NCBI GenBank assembly: GCA_021776915.1
Contig: JAIQZU010000021.1
Location: 1-64,000, forward strand
Direction: 5' to 3'
From: Candidatus Scalindua sp.
Lineage (GTDB): Bacteria; Planctomycetota; Brocadiia; Brocadiales; Scalinduaceae
Length of the DNA: 64,000 nt
Of the stretch, positions 18,201 through 25,742 are shown one piece after another (position 1 is the stretch's first letter; each line of letters opens with the position of its first letter). The translations under genes and the position numbers were made by a program. The notes beneath the pieces are model-generated. The model was not told the DNA's origin and searched no databases. It saw only the letters and a list, made by a program, of their open reading frames with translations.

Positions 18201-18556
18201 TTGTCTCTCAATACCTCTGTCAGCCTTTTTGCCACGGGTTTTAAACTGAAGCCATGGTGGACTTCTCCATCATTTTGAACTCCTACTGAGGTTTTTCTAT
18301 CCCTGAAGAAATTCTCCCTTACACCGTTGTGGGATACAATGATTATCGTCCTCGCTCCCTGCTTCAGGATGTGACGAATGTCCATGACTGTAGCCCTGAT
18401 ACGCCTGTCATCAACTATCCTGGTATCCCAGACGATATCGTAATTTACCCTGAGGAAAACCCTCTTGCCATCTAAGGCTGACTTATGAAGGTTGCGTATG
18501 GGCGTTTTGTTAGCATAAGGATACCACTCAAAACCCACTTCAGTCTGTTTAGTCAT
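15251..18556 (-). CDS. fusion: degenerate phosphoglycerate kinase + helix-hairpin-helix + glutamate dehydrogenase
   Basis: About 1100 residues. An in-frame GTG lies at 18577, but GGAG is best spaced (9 bases) from the ATG at 18556, which I prefer. Residue numbers count from the GTG. Residues 1-458 are PGK-like (KRVFLRVNYDIVW, SHNG, LLENVMF, GGANVSAKV, IIGGIAFPF, FNGIAGK, final STMGETGLKFLAGEEL). Key PGK positions are changed: DFN of the N-lobe reads NYD, ENVRF reads ENVMF, AHRAH is lost, GGAKVS reads GGANVS, and GGGDT is lost. Residues 475-535 look like a ComEA-type helix-hairpin-helix (INLNAANIGELEKFLKI). Residues 538-1015 are a complete Glu/Leu/Phe/Val dehydrogenase: GPAKGGFREHP, active lysine in PYGGSKGG, catalytic Asp in IPAPDVNT. 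About 95 extra residues follow. Likely an active glutamate dehydrogenase with a regulatory or repurposed PGK module. Confidence 0.88.
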   Translation of the reverse strand: MTKQTEVGFEWYPYANKTPIRNLHKSALDGKRVFLRVNYDIVWDTRIVDDRRIRATVMDIRHILKQGARTIIIVSHNGVRENFFRDRKTSVGVQNDGEVHHGFSLKPVAKRLTEVLRDKKILPEDREVTITDDCIGEKTKSIISGDGVFLLENVMFRSGETSEDDNEVMEFAKQLHSTTNCDVYVNADPVTSNMGQHASLGPVTRLISGPKVAGFLLTQELTALDSFMRYPHKPVVAFIGGANVSAKVETMKNLIVYGKVDKLIIIGGIAFPFLKVQGYDVDNCILEEDPDLQKQALRNATMVLELAKGYGVDIILPVDHIMAKLTGLNPETVKVNKIKGRFAKLKAYDIGPGTLVLIKKKMRDAKTIIFNGIAGKYQDETFCHGTNQILDLVFAHEAGSKIILGLHSATAAQRRLGAKPPPARTYLSTMGETGLKFLAGEELTALNHLDDLPAKTHLKPKEPVKEKINLNAANIGELEKFLKIENDIAKNIINYKKEIGEFERVSQLFSVPDVTLEEYTKIREHAVAMPSPLEVAESQFAVVADILRLPLFLKKKLLTPERIEAIRLSEGKIISYRVHHNSARGPAKGGFREHPEVSLDEVRALAIWMTWKCAIAGIPYGGSKGGIIANPRNLLDRKDASIIREYSRELKHRNAIGPHLDIPAPDVNTNATKMAWFVDEYLKTSVEKEDLSDWLTDDTELTNKIINDFRPLHKQPSFPMETPYLDKCMEVLKKHPEAKCRALAVVTGKPDDKGGSLGRAESTGRGVFIALKKAASHKNINLKGATAAIQGFGNVGRPPAKFLYDAGVRVVAITDASGGIYNPNGLNIDAVMEHVETTGAGFLKGFEGGRDITNDGIFALDVDFLVLAALENAIDRNAYSVKAKVIVEGANGPVTPEGDRIVTRKGTFITPDISTNLGGVFVSYLEWVQNLKNERWDLEKINSLLEDNICMIFDDIIRISQERKIGMRTAASIMAIGRVAVAELSKEIANMITHSSSLVKKGRRDLLSEDRLHVIRNYLTYLGNDLMKRIPLDYWTLVTLISNLEAVITTNNIPDESIIEITKDIYTEAIHLFTSFVKAKPDNDDLLMAVSALPEEARKQL

Positions 18557-18776
18557 TTTCATATTCTCCAAAGGCACATTTTAACAAATTCAGGGTCGTA
18601 ATGAAAAGGATGTTTAATATTATACCCATAAAACCCTTTGCCAAACAAAATAGTACCTTGTCGCATCCGCTTTACTTTGCATATTATACGGCATATTATA
18701 AAACACTGGTTTTATATCGCCTGACTTTATATTATATTGTACTGATTATTTAATAATTTTATATCGGATAATAAAT

Positions 18777-18859
18777 GTCGGGTAAGAAACCCGACCTACG
18801 TATAAAAATATAATATTTTTGTAGGTCTGGTTTCTTACCCGGCAACTTTGAATTTCCTC
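18777..18859 (+). repeat. dispersed hairpin repeat, family 2, copy 2
   Basis: GTCGGGTAAGAAACCCGACC, an AT-rich spacer, GTAGGTCTGGTTTCTTACCC and the terminal CTTTGAATTTCCTCG, ending 13 bases before the ubiD start. It lies in the 18578-18872 gap between the divergent fusion gene and ubiD, where I see no other feature, and may carry part of the ubiD leader. Confidence 0.85.
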
Positions 18860-18872
18860 GTATGTTATAACA

Positions 18873-20636
18873 ATGAAAATATATTCGCTACAGGATTTCA
18901 TCAAATATCTGGACTCAAACGGTGAACTGACACGTATCAAGGCTGAGGTGGACGCCAGGTTAGAGGTTACCGAAATCTCAATCCGTGCCTTAAAGGAAGG
19001 GATGCCCGCCCTGCTTTTTGAAAATGTAAAGGGTGCGAAATTCCCGCTGGCCATGAACGTCCTTGCCAGTGATAAACGGATTGAACTGGCTCTGGGAAAA
19101 CATCCGGACCAGCTAGGCGAAGAGCTGATTACGTTTATGGAAGAGGCCATGCCTCCAAAGCCAAAGGTGTTTTTCAAACATGCCGGAATAACCAAACGGA
19201 TTTTCAGCGCTCTCCCAAAAAAAACATGCAGGCCTACTTCCCAGGAAGTGGTGATTAATCCGGATTTAAATGATATTCCAGTTATAACCTCCTGGCCGGA
19301 GGATGGTGGTCCTTTTATTACCCTGCCGCAGGTTTTTACCTACGATCCGCATGATGGGAAAAGGAACGTGGGAATGTATCGTATGCAGGTCTTCGACGGA
19401 CGGACAACCGGCATGCACTGGCAGATACAAAAAGGAGGCGGTTTCCATTACTATCAGGCAAAGAAGATAGGCAGAGAGTTTGAGATTGCAGTGGCATTGG
19501 GAACTGATCCGGCTTTACTGCTGGCCACAGTTGCCGCATTACCGGAAGGGATTGACGAGGTCATGTTCAGCGGTTTCCTTCGCGGCAGAAGGACAAGGAT
19601 GGTGAAGGGCAAGAGTGTTGGCATCAAAGTGCCTGCGGATGCAGAGTTTATACTTGAAGGAACCGTTCATCTGACGGAGCTACGCATGGAAGGGCCATTT
19701 GGTGACCATTTCGGCCATTACTCTCACGCCTCAAAATTCCCTGTTTTTCACATAAACAAGGTCACACACAGAAAAAATCCTATCTACCCCGCAACCGTAG
19801 TAGGCCGCCCGCCCATGGAGGATAAATATCTGGGCAATGCAACCCAACAGGTTCTGGGCCCGCTTATTCGATTGATACATCCTGAAATCTGTAACCTCTG
19901 GGCCTATTACGAAGCCGGGTTTCATAACCTGCTTGTGGTTTCCGTAGAAGAACGCTATCAAAAAGAGGCAATGAAGACGGCTATTTCAATTATGGGTGAA
20001 GGCCAGCTTTCTTTAACAAAATGTATTGTAACAGTTTCAGAAGACGTCAATCCTCGAGACTTTAACGCAGTCCTGACGGCGATCAGAGAAAACTTTAATC
20101 CCACATACGATTTTATCATGATTCCAAAAGTCCCGTTGGATACCCTTGATTTTACCAGTTATAAGATGAATCTCGGAAGCAAGATGATTATGGATGCGAC
20201 AAGGTCAAGAAATGCAGATAAAGAAAAGGCATCAAAATCTGAAATAGGCACCTTGATAAAGACAATAGATAATCGAGTATCAGACTGGAATCTCCTGGGC
20301 GAAACGCTATTGGTAGTTACGGTTCAAGATGATGGGAGGGATGTGGTTAATAAATTAACAAAATCCAGGGAACTGGTCGGCCCAAAGATTATTGCGGTTG
20401 TGAGTCCTGATGTTGATATTCGTAATCAGGAACAAGCCATCTGGGGCATTTTCACGAGATTCGATGCGGAGCGTGACATTGTGTTTACAGAGGAAAGACT
20501 TGTAGGCATAAGCCCACTATTCAAGGGCAAGATGGGTATTGACGCCACATGGAAGAAGGGCTATCCCGCGCCGCTGGTAATGTCAGATGAAATAGTTAAA
20601 AAAGTAGATGAGAGATGGGATAGCTACTGGAAATAA
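18873..20636 (+). CDS. ubiD: UbiD-family decarboxylase
   Basis: 587 residues, full length for prenylated-FMN-dependent UbiD decarboxylases. Recognisable: N-terminal LQDFIKYLDSNGELTRIKAEV, the prFMN/metal region GMHWQIQKGGGFHY, GRPPMEDKYLGNATQQV and the C-terminal ISPLFKGKMGIDATWKKG. It removes a carboxylate from an aromatic or unsaturated acid, most often in ubiquinone or menaquinone synthesis; in this type of organism menaquinone (futalosine route) or anaerobic aromatic metabolism is plausible. The needed UbiX partner is not in the window. The last 23 codons are copied twice more downstream. Confidence 0.92.
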   Translation: MKIYSLQDFIKYLDSNGELTRIKAEVDARLEVTEISIRALKEGMPALLFENVKGAKFPLAMNVLASDKRIELALGKHPDQLGEELITFMEEAMPPKPKVFFKHAGITKRIFSALPKKTCRPTSQEVVINPDLNDIPVITSWPEDGGPFITLPQVFTYDPHDGKRNVGMYRMQVFDGRTTGMHWQIQKGGGFHYYQAKKIGREFEIAVALGTDPALLLATVAALPEGIDEVMFSGFLRGRRTRMVKGKSVGIKVPADAEFILEGTVHLTELRMEGPFGDHFGHYSHASKFPVFHINKVTHRKNPIYPATVVGRPPMEDKYLGNATQQVLGPLIRLIHPEICNLWAYYEAGFHNLLVVSVEERYQKEAMKTAISIMGEGQLSLTKCIVTVSEDVNPRDFNAVLTAIRENFNPTYDFIMIPKVPLDTLDFTSYKMNLGSKMIMDATRSRNADKEKASKSEIGTLIKTIDNRVSDWNLLGETLLVVTVQDDGRDVVNKLTKSRELVGPKIIAVVSPDVDIRNQEQAIWGIFTRFDAERDIVFTEERLVGISPLFKGKMGIDATWKKGYPAPLVMSDEIVKKVDERWDSYWK

Positions 20637-20729
20637 ATTAGTTAAGATTAAGAAATCATTACCGGGTTGCTTTATAGAAATTTCACTTGAAAATTGCTTT
20701 AAAGTGATATAAATCATGACTATGATATT
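20565..20729 (+). repeat. ubiD 3' end plus downstream flank, copy 1 (native)
   Basis: Reference copy: the last 23 ubiD codons (to 20636) and about 95 bases after them (20635-20729, ending TATGATATT). Copies are at 21251-21325 with flank 21475-21569, and at 22205-22277. Confidence 0.9.
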
Positions 20730-20785
20730 GGGAAGATACGGCGTCTGTATATTTCCAACTAGTATTAACTAAAAATTAATTTAAA

Positions 20786-20983
20786 ATGCCTCGTAAAGTA
20801 AGAGAACTTATTAAAGAATTAAAGAAGGCGAGTTTTGTGAATAGAGGCGGTAAAGGTAGTCACAAAAACTTTGTGCATCCTAAAGTGACGAAACCTATTA
20901 CAATATCTGGTAAGCCAAGTGATGATGCACTGGATTATCAAGAAAAAATAGCCAAATTAGCAATTAAGGAGTCAAAAAAATGA
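20786..20983 (+). CDS. hicA: HicA-family mRNA interferase toxin
   Basis: 65 residues, normal HicA size. The double-stranded-RNA-binding-like fold signature is visible: LKKASFVNRGGKGSHKNFVHP with the catalytic His in GSH, then KPITISGKPSDDA. It cleaves mRNA when free and is neutralised by HicB. The stop overlaps the HicB start by 4 bases, the usual coupled order. The pair sits between the native ubiD 3' end and an extra copy of it. Confidence 0.93.
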   Translation: MPRKVRELIKELKKASFVNRGGKGSHKNFVHPKVTKPITISGKPSDDALDYQEKIAKLAIKESKK

Positions 20984-21219
20984 AAGACAGCGCAAAATAT
21001 GTAAAGATCATTGAATGGTCAGATAAAGATCAGTGTTTTATTGGAAGTTGTCCTAGTTTACTCTATGGCGGTTGTCATGGTGATAACGAACAAGAGGTTT
21101 TCACTGAGTTATGTGAAATAGTTGAAGAAACAATAGAATTATATAAGAAAGACGGTAAGCCGCTACCAACACCTACATCCGGAAAAGAGTACGTAAGTAA
21201 AATGTTAAGTATAGCATAA
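20980..21219 (+). CDS. hicB: HicB-family antitoxin
   Basis: 79 residues with the HicB partial RNase-H-like fold: YVKIIEWSDKDQCFIGSCPSL, the Gly-Gly/His-Gly turn YGGCHGDNEQEVFTELCEIVEETIELYK, then PLPTPTS. No C-terminal DNA-binding helix-turn-helix is evident, so it is a short-form HicB. It binds HicA and probably autoregulates the pair. Immediately after its stop begins the ATAATCTGGTAAGGG junction sequence also found after the second module. Confidence 0.92.
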   Translation: MKDSAKYVKIIEWSDKDQCFIGSCPSLLYGGCHGDNEQEVFTELCEIVEETIELYKKDGKPLPTPTSGKEYVSKMLSIA

Positions 21220-21250
21220 TCTGGTAAGGGTGGTGTTTAGCTTCCCACTC

Positions 21251-21325
21251 CCCGCACCACTGGTAATGTCAAAAGAAATAGTTAAGAAAGTAGATGAGCG
21301 GTGGGATAGTTACTGGAAATAAATC
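21251..21325 (+). repeat. extra ubiD 3' end, copy 2
   Basis: Seventy-odd bases aligned with the last 23 ubiD codons. Six codons differ; five changes are synonymous and one is Asp to Lys, so the copy still reads PLVMSKEIVKKVDERWDSYW before the stop. It has no start codon. The 95-base downstream flank recurs at 21475-21569 (about 89 percent identical), but a family 3 repeat is inserted between (21327-21474). Confidence 0.92.
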
Positions 21326-21326
21326 A

Positions 21327-21474
21327 GGTCGCTATCGCGATAAAAGACTATCCTTCGACTCCGCTCACCCGCCTGCCAATCAGTTCGGGCAGGGGATGAC
21401 GTAACGTCAAGCGGCCAGAACGACGTCACACTGAGCGGAGTCGAAGTGTCATCAACATTGAAAGACTATACATT
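21327..21474 (+). repeat. family 3 hairpin element (CTTCGACTCCGCTC ... GAGCGGAGTCGAAG)
   Basis: About 150 bases with long inverted arms, CTTCGACTCCGCTCA and TGAGCGGAGTCGAAG, and an inner CCTGCC...GGCAGG block. It splits the second ubiD-end copy from its flank, so it inserted after the duplication. Relatives are at 3939-4026, 22281-22325 (one arm) and 58366-58505. The 21220-21623 gap holds this and the ubiD copy only. Confidence 0.85.
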
Positions 21475-21623
21475 AAATTAGTGAAGATTAAGAAATCGCT
21501 GCCGGATTGTTTTATAGAATTTTCACTTGAAAGTTGCTTTAAAGTAATATAAACCATGACTATGATATTTAACTGTTATCTCAATGAAACTATAATAATA
21601 ATATTATTAATAAATGATTACTT

Positions 21624-21947
21624 GTGAGTGATACATTTAAGAAAATTCTTGAACTTATTGAAAAAGGCGAAATAAAAATATCCAATCATGGATATGATGA
21701 ACTTGCCGAAGATGGTATATTGGTGAAAGATGTTATGGCCAACGTGGAGGATGGCAAAGTAGTAGAAGATTATCCCGATTATCCAAAGGGACCGTGTGTT
21801 CTTGTATTACAACAAGATAGAGAAGAAAATCCAATACATGTGGTTTGGGGTATTCCAAAAAATGCTTTTTCCCCAGCTGTATTAGTTACCGCATATAAAC
21901 CCGATCCGTTGATCTGGTCGGAAGATTTTATGGAGAAAAGAAAATGA
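21624..21947 (+). CDS. DUF4258 protein, probable toxin of a toxin-antitoxin pair
   Basis: 107 residues, GTG start. The N-terminal ILELIEKGEIKISNHGYDELAEDGILVKDV and the core ...PCVLVLQQDREENPIHVVWGI match DUF4258, small RelE-like proteins usually found as toxins. Its stop overlaps the start of the next gene by 4 bases, the normal toxin-antitoxin coupling. It lies inside the second unit of the ubiD-end array. Confidence 0.82.
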   Translation: MSDTFKKILELIEKGEIKISNHGYDELAEDGILVKDVMANVEDGKVVEDYPDYPKGPCVLVLQQDREENPIHVVWGIPKNAFSPAVLVTAYKPDPLIWSEDFMEKRK

Positions 21948-22156
21948 AAAAAAGACATCATATTAAACTTGTACATGAGGGAAGCTATGTGGCTGAGGTT
22001 GACATTGAACTAATTGAGACAGGTGAAGGATGGTCTCCTTATCTATCTCTTGAAGATGCAGAAAAATTGGATGATGTGAGAGTAGCGCTTCGTCGTGAAG
22101 ATATTGATACCGCAAGTAAACTATCTAAAGTTTATCGTCTTTCCCCTGTAAATTAA
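21944..22156 (+). CDS. probable antitoxin partner of the DUF4258 protein
   Basis: 70 residues; HEGSYVAEVDIELIETGEGWSPYLSLEDAEKLDDVRVALRREDI is a common pattern in small proteins encoded next to DUF4258 toxins. It is acidic overall and has no membrane segment. Followed by ATAATCTGGCAAAGG and a strong GGGGGAGT-GTTTG-ACTCCCCC hairpin, then the third ubiD-end copy. Confidence 0.78.
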   Translation: MKKRHHIKLVHEGSYVAEVDIELIETGEGWSPYLSLEDAEKLDDVRVALRREDIDTASKLSKVYRLSPVN

Positions 22157-22204
22157 TAAAAGGATGAGATAATCTGGCAAAGGGGGAGTGTTTGACTCCC
22201 CCTC

Positions 22205-22325
22205 CCCGCGCCACTCGTAATGTCAGAAGAAATAGTTAAAAAAGTTGATGAGCGGTGGGATAGCTACTGGAAATAAGTTAAGTCACTTTCGCGACAAAAG
22301 ACTATCCTTCGACTCCGCTCAGTCA
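22205..22325 (+). repeat. extra ubiD 3' end, copy 3, followed by one arm of a family 3 repeat
   Basis: 22205-22277 again aligns with the last 23 ubiD codons: five codon differences, four synonymous and one Asp to Glu. After the stop it runs into CTTCGACTCCGCTCAGT of family 3. It closes the second toxin-antitoxin unit, before copA. Confidence 0.9.
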
Positions 22326-22440
22326 ACGAAACGGGGTCAAGTCTGCTTATGGCTTAACTGATATTATTTTAACCAACAATTGTTTAGTAGATAAGCTATC
22401 GGCAGACCCCTTAGATTAGATTTGTAAATTCCTTGAAAAT

Positions 22441-24606
22441 ATGAGAAAGCAACCAAAAAATATTACCGTAGAAATAACTGGAATGTCCTGTGCCTCATGT
22501 GCAAAAAGAATAGAGGATGCCATTGGCAACACCAATGGTGTCAGTGAATCAATAGTTAATTTTGCTACAAAGAAGGCAACAGTTACGGGCAGCGCTTCTG
22601 CCGAAGAAATCTATAAGGTCATTGAAGGTCTGGGCTATGGTATTGTTAAGGAAGAAACACCTGCTGTATCTGAAAAAGAAATTGCGCAATCAGAGTGGAA
22701 GAGATTTTTAATTTCTGCAATATTAAGCGTGCCCGTCTTTACAATAAGTATGTTTATGATTCATTTCAAGTTCTCTGACCTTGCCCAATTCATTTTAACT
22801 ACTGCCGTAATCTTCTGGCCGGGTATTGGGTTTTTTAAGAATGCGTTTAAACAGCTCAGGCACTGGTCATTAGGGATGGATTCCCTGATTGCTTTAGGTG
22901 CTGGCGCCGCCTACGGTTTCAGTGTGACAACCCTGATAAAAGGAGGAAGCGGCCTTTATTTTGAATCCGCTTCAATAATAATCACGCTGATCCTGCTTGG
23001 CAGATTCTTCGAGACAAAGGCAAAAGGCAAGGCCGGTGAGGCAATCAGGAAACTGATGAATTTACAGCCGAAGATGGCCAGGGTCGTAAGAGACGGCACA
23101 GAAAAAGAGGTCCCCGTGATTGAAGTACAGGTTGGCGAAAGACTCGTAATAAGGCCCGGAGAGAAGATACCGGTCGATGGTGTAATAACAGATGGATGGA
23201 CTTCCATTGATGAATCAATGTTAACAGGAGAAAGTATGCCCCTTAATAAAGAGGAAGGTGATAAGGTTTTCGGCGGCACCGTAAATACAACCGGCCTTAT
23301 CTACATGACGGCTGAAAACATTGGAGCAAATACGGTGTTGGCTCATATAGCAAAACTCGTCGAAGACGCCCAGGGTTCTAAGGCCCCTGTTCAACGGCTG
23401 GCGGATAAGGTTTCCGGGATATTTGTCCAGATAGTTATTGTCATCGCCCTGTTGACCCTGGGGGCGTGGGTACTGGCAGGCCATTCATTTAATGAGGCCC
23501 TTATCCCTGCAGTTGCGGTGTTGGTGATTGCGTGTCCATGTGCATTGGGGCTTGCCACCCCCACTGCCGTAATGGTGGGTACCGGCAGGGCAGCGGAAGC
23601 TGGAATACTGATCAAAGATGCCACAAGCCTGGAACTTGCGCATAAGATTAATACACTTGTATTGGACAAAACAGGCACAATAACTGAAGGCAAGCCCAGG
23701 GTCACGGATTTGTTTAATATTAATAATGAAAAGACTGCAGAAACGGACAACAAAAACGGTTTGGATATTTTACACATAATGGGAAGTTGCGAACAACACT
23801 CTGAACACCCCATAGGCATGGCGATAGTACACTATGTCAAGGGCCAGGGAATCGACCTGAAAGAGGTAAAAGATTTCAAGGCTATTGCCGGCATGGGAAT
23901 CAGGGCGATTTATAATGGATATACTGTTTTAATCGGCAGTGATAGATTAATGACAGAAAACAATATTGACATATCTGAATTAAAACAAAAGGCTATGGAA
24001 ATCAAAGGTGAAGGTAAGACCGTTGCCTTTATGGCTGTTGATAATAAGGCAGAGGCCGTCATTGGCATTGGAGACGTGGTGAGAGAAACATCAAAGGATG
24101 CCATACAAAAAATCAGTGACATGGGTGTTGAGATTGTTATGCTCACCGGTGACAATGAGGTTGTCGCCGAAACGGTTGGCAAAGAAATGGGCATTATGAC
24201 TGTGAAGTCAAATCTCAAACCTGCAGACAAATGTGACGAGATTAAGGAAATTCAGCAAAGCGGTAAGATTGTCGGGATGATTGGAGACGGGATAAATGAT
24301 GCGCCTGCTCTTGCCACTGCAGATGTCAGCTTTGCCATAGGAACTGCTACCGAAATAGCAATGGAGGCTGCAAATATCACGCTCGTTAAGGGTGACATCT
24401 TGCGGGCATGTGAAGCGCTGAAACTGAGCAGGCAGACGATGAACATAATCAGACAAAATCTTTTCTGGGCATTCGGTTACAACGTCCTTGCATTACCTGT
24501 TGCCGCACTTGGCTTACTGAATCCCATGATTGCGGCAGGCGCCATGGCATTCAGCTCAGTGTCCGTGGTGGCCAACTCCCTGAGATTGAGAAGATTCAAG
24601 CTGTAG
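22441..24606 (+). CDS. copA: copper-exporting P1B-type ATPase CopA
   Basis: 721 residues. One N-terminal heavy-metal domain with [10 protein letters not shown], a membrane region with the transmembrane metal motif [13 protein letters not shown], actuator TGES, phosphorylation site [15 protein letters not shown] nucleotide motif and the [15 protein letters not shown] hinge. C-terminal helices carry [10 protein letters not shown] and [16 protein letters not shown], typical of Cu(I) ATPases. It exports Cu(I) from the cytoplasm to protect iron-sulfur enzymes or to supply cuproproteins. It stands alone, with no copper regulator or chaperone nearby. No strong ribosome site is seen just before the ATG. 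Confidence 0.95.
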   Translation: MRKQPKNITVEITGMSCASCAKRIEDAIGNTNGVSESIVNFATKKATVTGSASAEEIYKVIEGLGYGIVKEETPAVSEKEIAQSEWKRFLISAILSVPVFTISMFMIHFKFSDLAQFILTTAVIFWPGIGFFKNAFKQLRHWSLGMDSLIALGAGAAYGFSVTTLIKGGSGLYFESASIIITLILLGRFFETKAKGKAGEAIRKLMNLQPKMARVVRDGTEKEVPVIEVQVGERLVIRPGEKIPVDGVITDGWTSIDESMLTGESMPLNKEEGDKVFGGTVNTTGLIYMTAENIGANTVLAHIAKLVEDAQGSKAPVQRLADKVSGIFVQIVIVIALLTLGAWVLAGHSFNEALIPAVAVLVIACPCALGLATPTAVMVGTGRAAEAGILIKDATSLELAHKINTLVLDKTGTITEGKPRVTDLFNINNEKTAETDNKNGLDILHIMGSCEQHSEHPIGMAIVHYVKGQGIDLKEVKDFKAIAGMGIRAIYNGYTVLIGSDRLMTENNIDISELKQKAMEIKGEGKTVAFMAVDNKAEAVIGIGDVVRETSKDAIQKISDMGVEIVMLTGDNEVVAETVGKEMGIMTVKSNLKPADKCDEIKEIQQSGKIVGMIGDGINDAPALATADVSFAIGTATEIAMEAANITLVKGDILRACEALKLSRQTMNIIRQNLFWAFGYNVLALPVAALGLLNPMIAAGAMAFSSVSVVANSLRLRRFKL

Positions 24607-24690
24607 CCGCAACCAGAGGCAGGTAGTTCTTGGATTCCTCCCCGTCCGAACGGCCAGGCCGGGCGGGCCGAAAGGGAGGCAACCTTGCTT

Positions 24691-24717
24691 CCCGGATAAA
24701 AGGCGCCGAGGACTTTT
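24691..24717 (-). repeat. single copy of the AAAGTCCTCGGCGC repeat
   Basis: The reverse complement reads AAAGTCCTCGGCGCC then TTTTATCCGGG, matching the 27-base unit tandemly repeated at 41555-41608. The surrounding 24607-24860 holds GC-rich palindromes (GGCCAGGCCGGGCGGGCC) and no gene. Confidence 0.65.
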
Positions 24718-24865
24718 CGCAAGAATTCCAGAGTTTGTTTTTGTGTAGGGCTTACAAAATCATTTCATGCAAAATAAAACGACTGTTGTATATGAATGCA
24801 TTTCCTGTTGTAAAACAGACAACGATATATTGAATGCAAAAATATGATATTAAGTAAATAACTTG

Positions 24866-24970
24866 TTCCCACGCTCCAGCATGGGAACAAGTTATTTATT
24901 TCGTGCTTCGGGTTTTAATCTCGTTCCCACGTTCTACGTGGGAATGAAGTCTTCGACGCTTTGCGTCATA
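24866..24970 (+). repeat. REP-like hairpins upstream of the transposase
   Basis: Three stems in series: CTTGTTCCCACGC...GCATGGGAACAAG, TTCCCACGT...ACGTGGGAA and GACGC-TTT-GCGTC. Matching hairpins follow the transposase, so the gene is bracketed by its probable substrate. Confidence 0.75.
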
Positions 24971-24984
24971 ATTAAGCTTATTCA

Positions 24985-25519
24985 ATGGGAAGAGGCCGTT
25001 ACAAAGTTATAGAAGATGAATGTCCTCATTTTTTTACTTGTACAGTAGTCAACTGGATCTCAGTCTTTACAAACAGAGATATTGTACAGATTGTTTTAGA
25101 CTCTTTGAATCATTTACAAGTACAAAAACATTTGAAACTTTACGGCTATGTCGTCATGGAAAACCATCTTCATCTTATAGCTTCAGGCAGTAATCTAGCT
25201 AAAGAAACAGGACGTTTTAAATCATTTACGGCAAGAAAGATTATTGATTATTTAAAAGAAAACAAAATAAATGCAACACTCAAACAATTGCAGTTTCACA
25301 AACTTAAACACAAAAAGGACAGAACGTATCAGTTTTGGCAGGAAGGTAGGTCATCCTGAGTTGATTCAAGGCGAGAAAATGATGATACAAAAGCTGGAAT
25401 ATATGCATTACAATCCGGTAAAAAGAGGATATGTGGATGATCCAATGCATTGGCGTTATTCCAGTACGAGAAACTATGCTGAGCAGGAAGGTTTGTTGGA
25501 GGTTTGTATGGAATGGTGA
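24985..25519 (+). pseudogene. REP-associated tyrosine transposase (Y1/RAYT), frameshifted
   Basis: The first frame (24985-25359) gives MGRGRYKVIEDECPHFFTCTVVNW and the HUH motif MENHLHLI, the N-terminal part of RAYT/TnpA-REP proteins. The second frame resumes with HPELIQGEKMMIQKLEYMHYNPVKRGYV, the conserved C-terminal part. The break lies near 25345-25350, where one extra G after CAGGAAGGTAG would explain the shift. Such enzymes nick single-stranded REP hairpins and move them. With the frameshift it is probably inactive unless the base is a sequencing error or is bypassed. Confidence 0.85.
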
Positions 25520-25564
25520 CGCAGAGCGTCTTAGTAGCTGTTTCCACGCAGATCGTGGGAACAA
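25517..25564 (+). repeat. REP-like hairpins downstream of the transposase
   Basis: GACGC-AGA-GCGTC followed by TTCCACG...CGTGGGAACAAG, the mirror of the upstream set. Confidence 0.7.
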
Positions 25565-25582
25565 GTATTTTAGATTTGCTCG

Positions 25583-25680
25583 CCCTGTTAGATGACTATG
25601 ATATAAATATTTGTATGTTAAACTGTGAAAAGAAGATAATCAATTTTATTAGCATTAAGAAGAAAGCATATCTAACAGGG
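25583..25680. repeat. inverted repeat CCCTGTTAGAT ... ATCTAACAGGG
   Basis: Perfect 11-base arms enclose 76 bases of AT-rich DNA upstream of the TolC-like gene. The same arm sequence encloses a shorter segment at 30557-30618. Confidence 0.6.
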
Positions 25681-25742
25681 TAAAGAATTTCGTACTTCAG
25701 TTTTAGAGTTTTTTAGTTTAGTACATTAAAAAGGGGTAAACA

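Noticed and set aside
22174-22196. GGGGGAGT-GTTTG-ACTCCCCC hairpin as an intrinsic terminator
   Set aside because: Strong stem, but no T-run follows on either strand; treated as part of the module junction instead.
25304-25564. Minus-strand frames across the transposase
   Set aside because: Antisense to the RAYT reading frames, which carry recognisable motifs.
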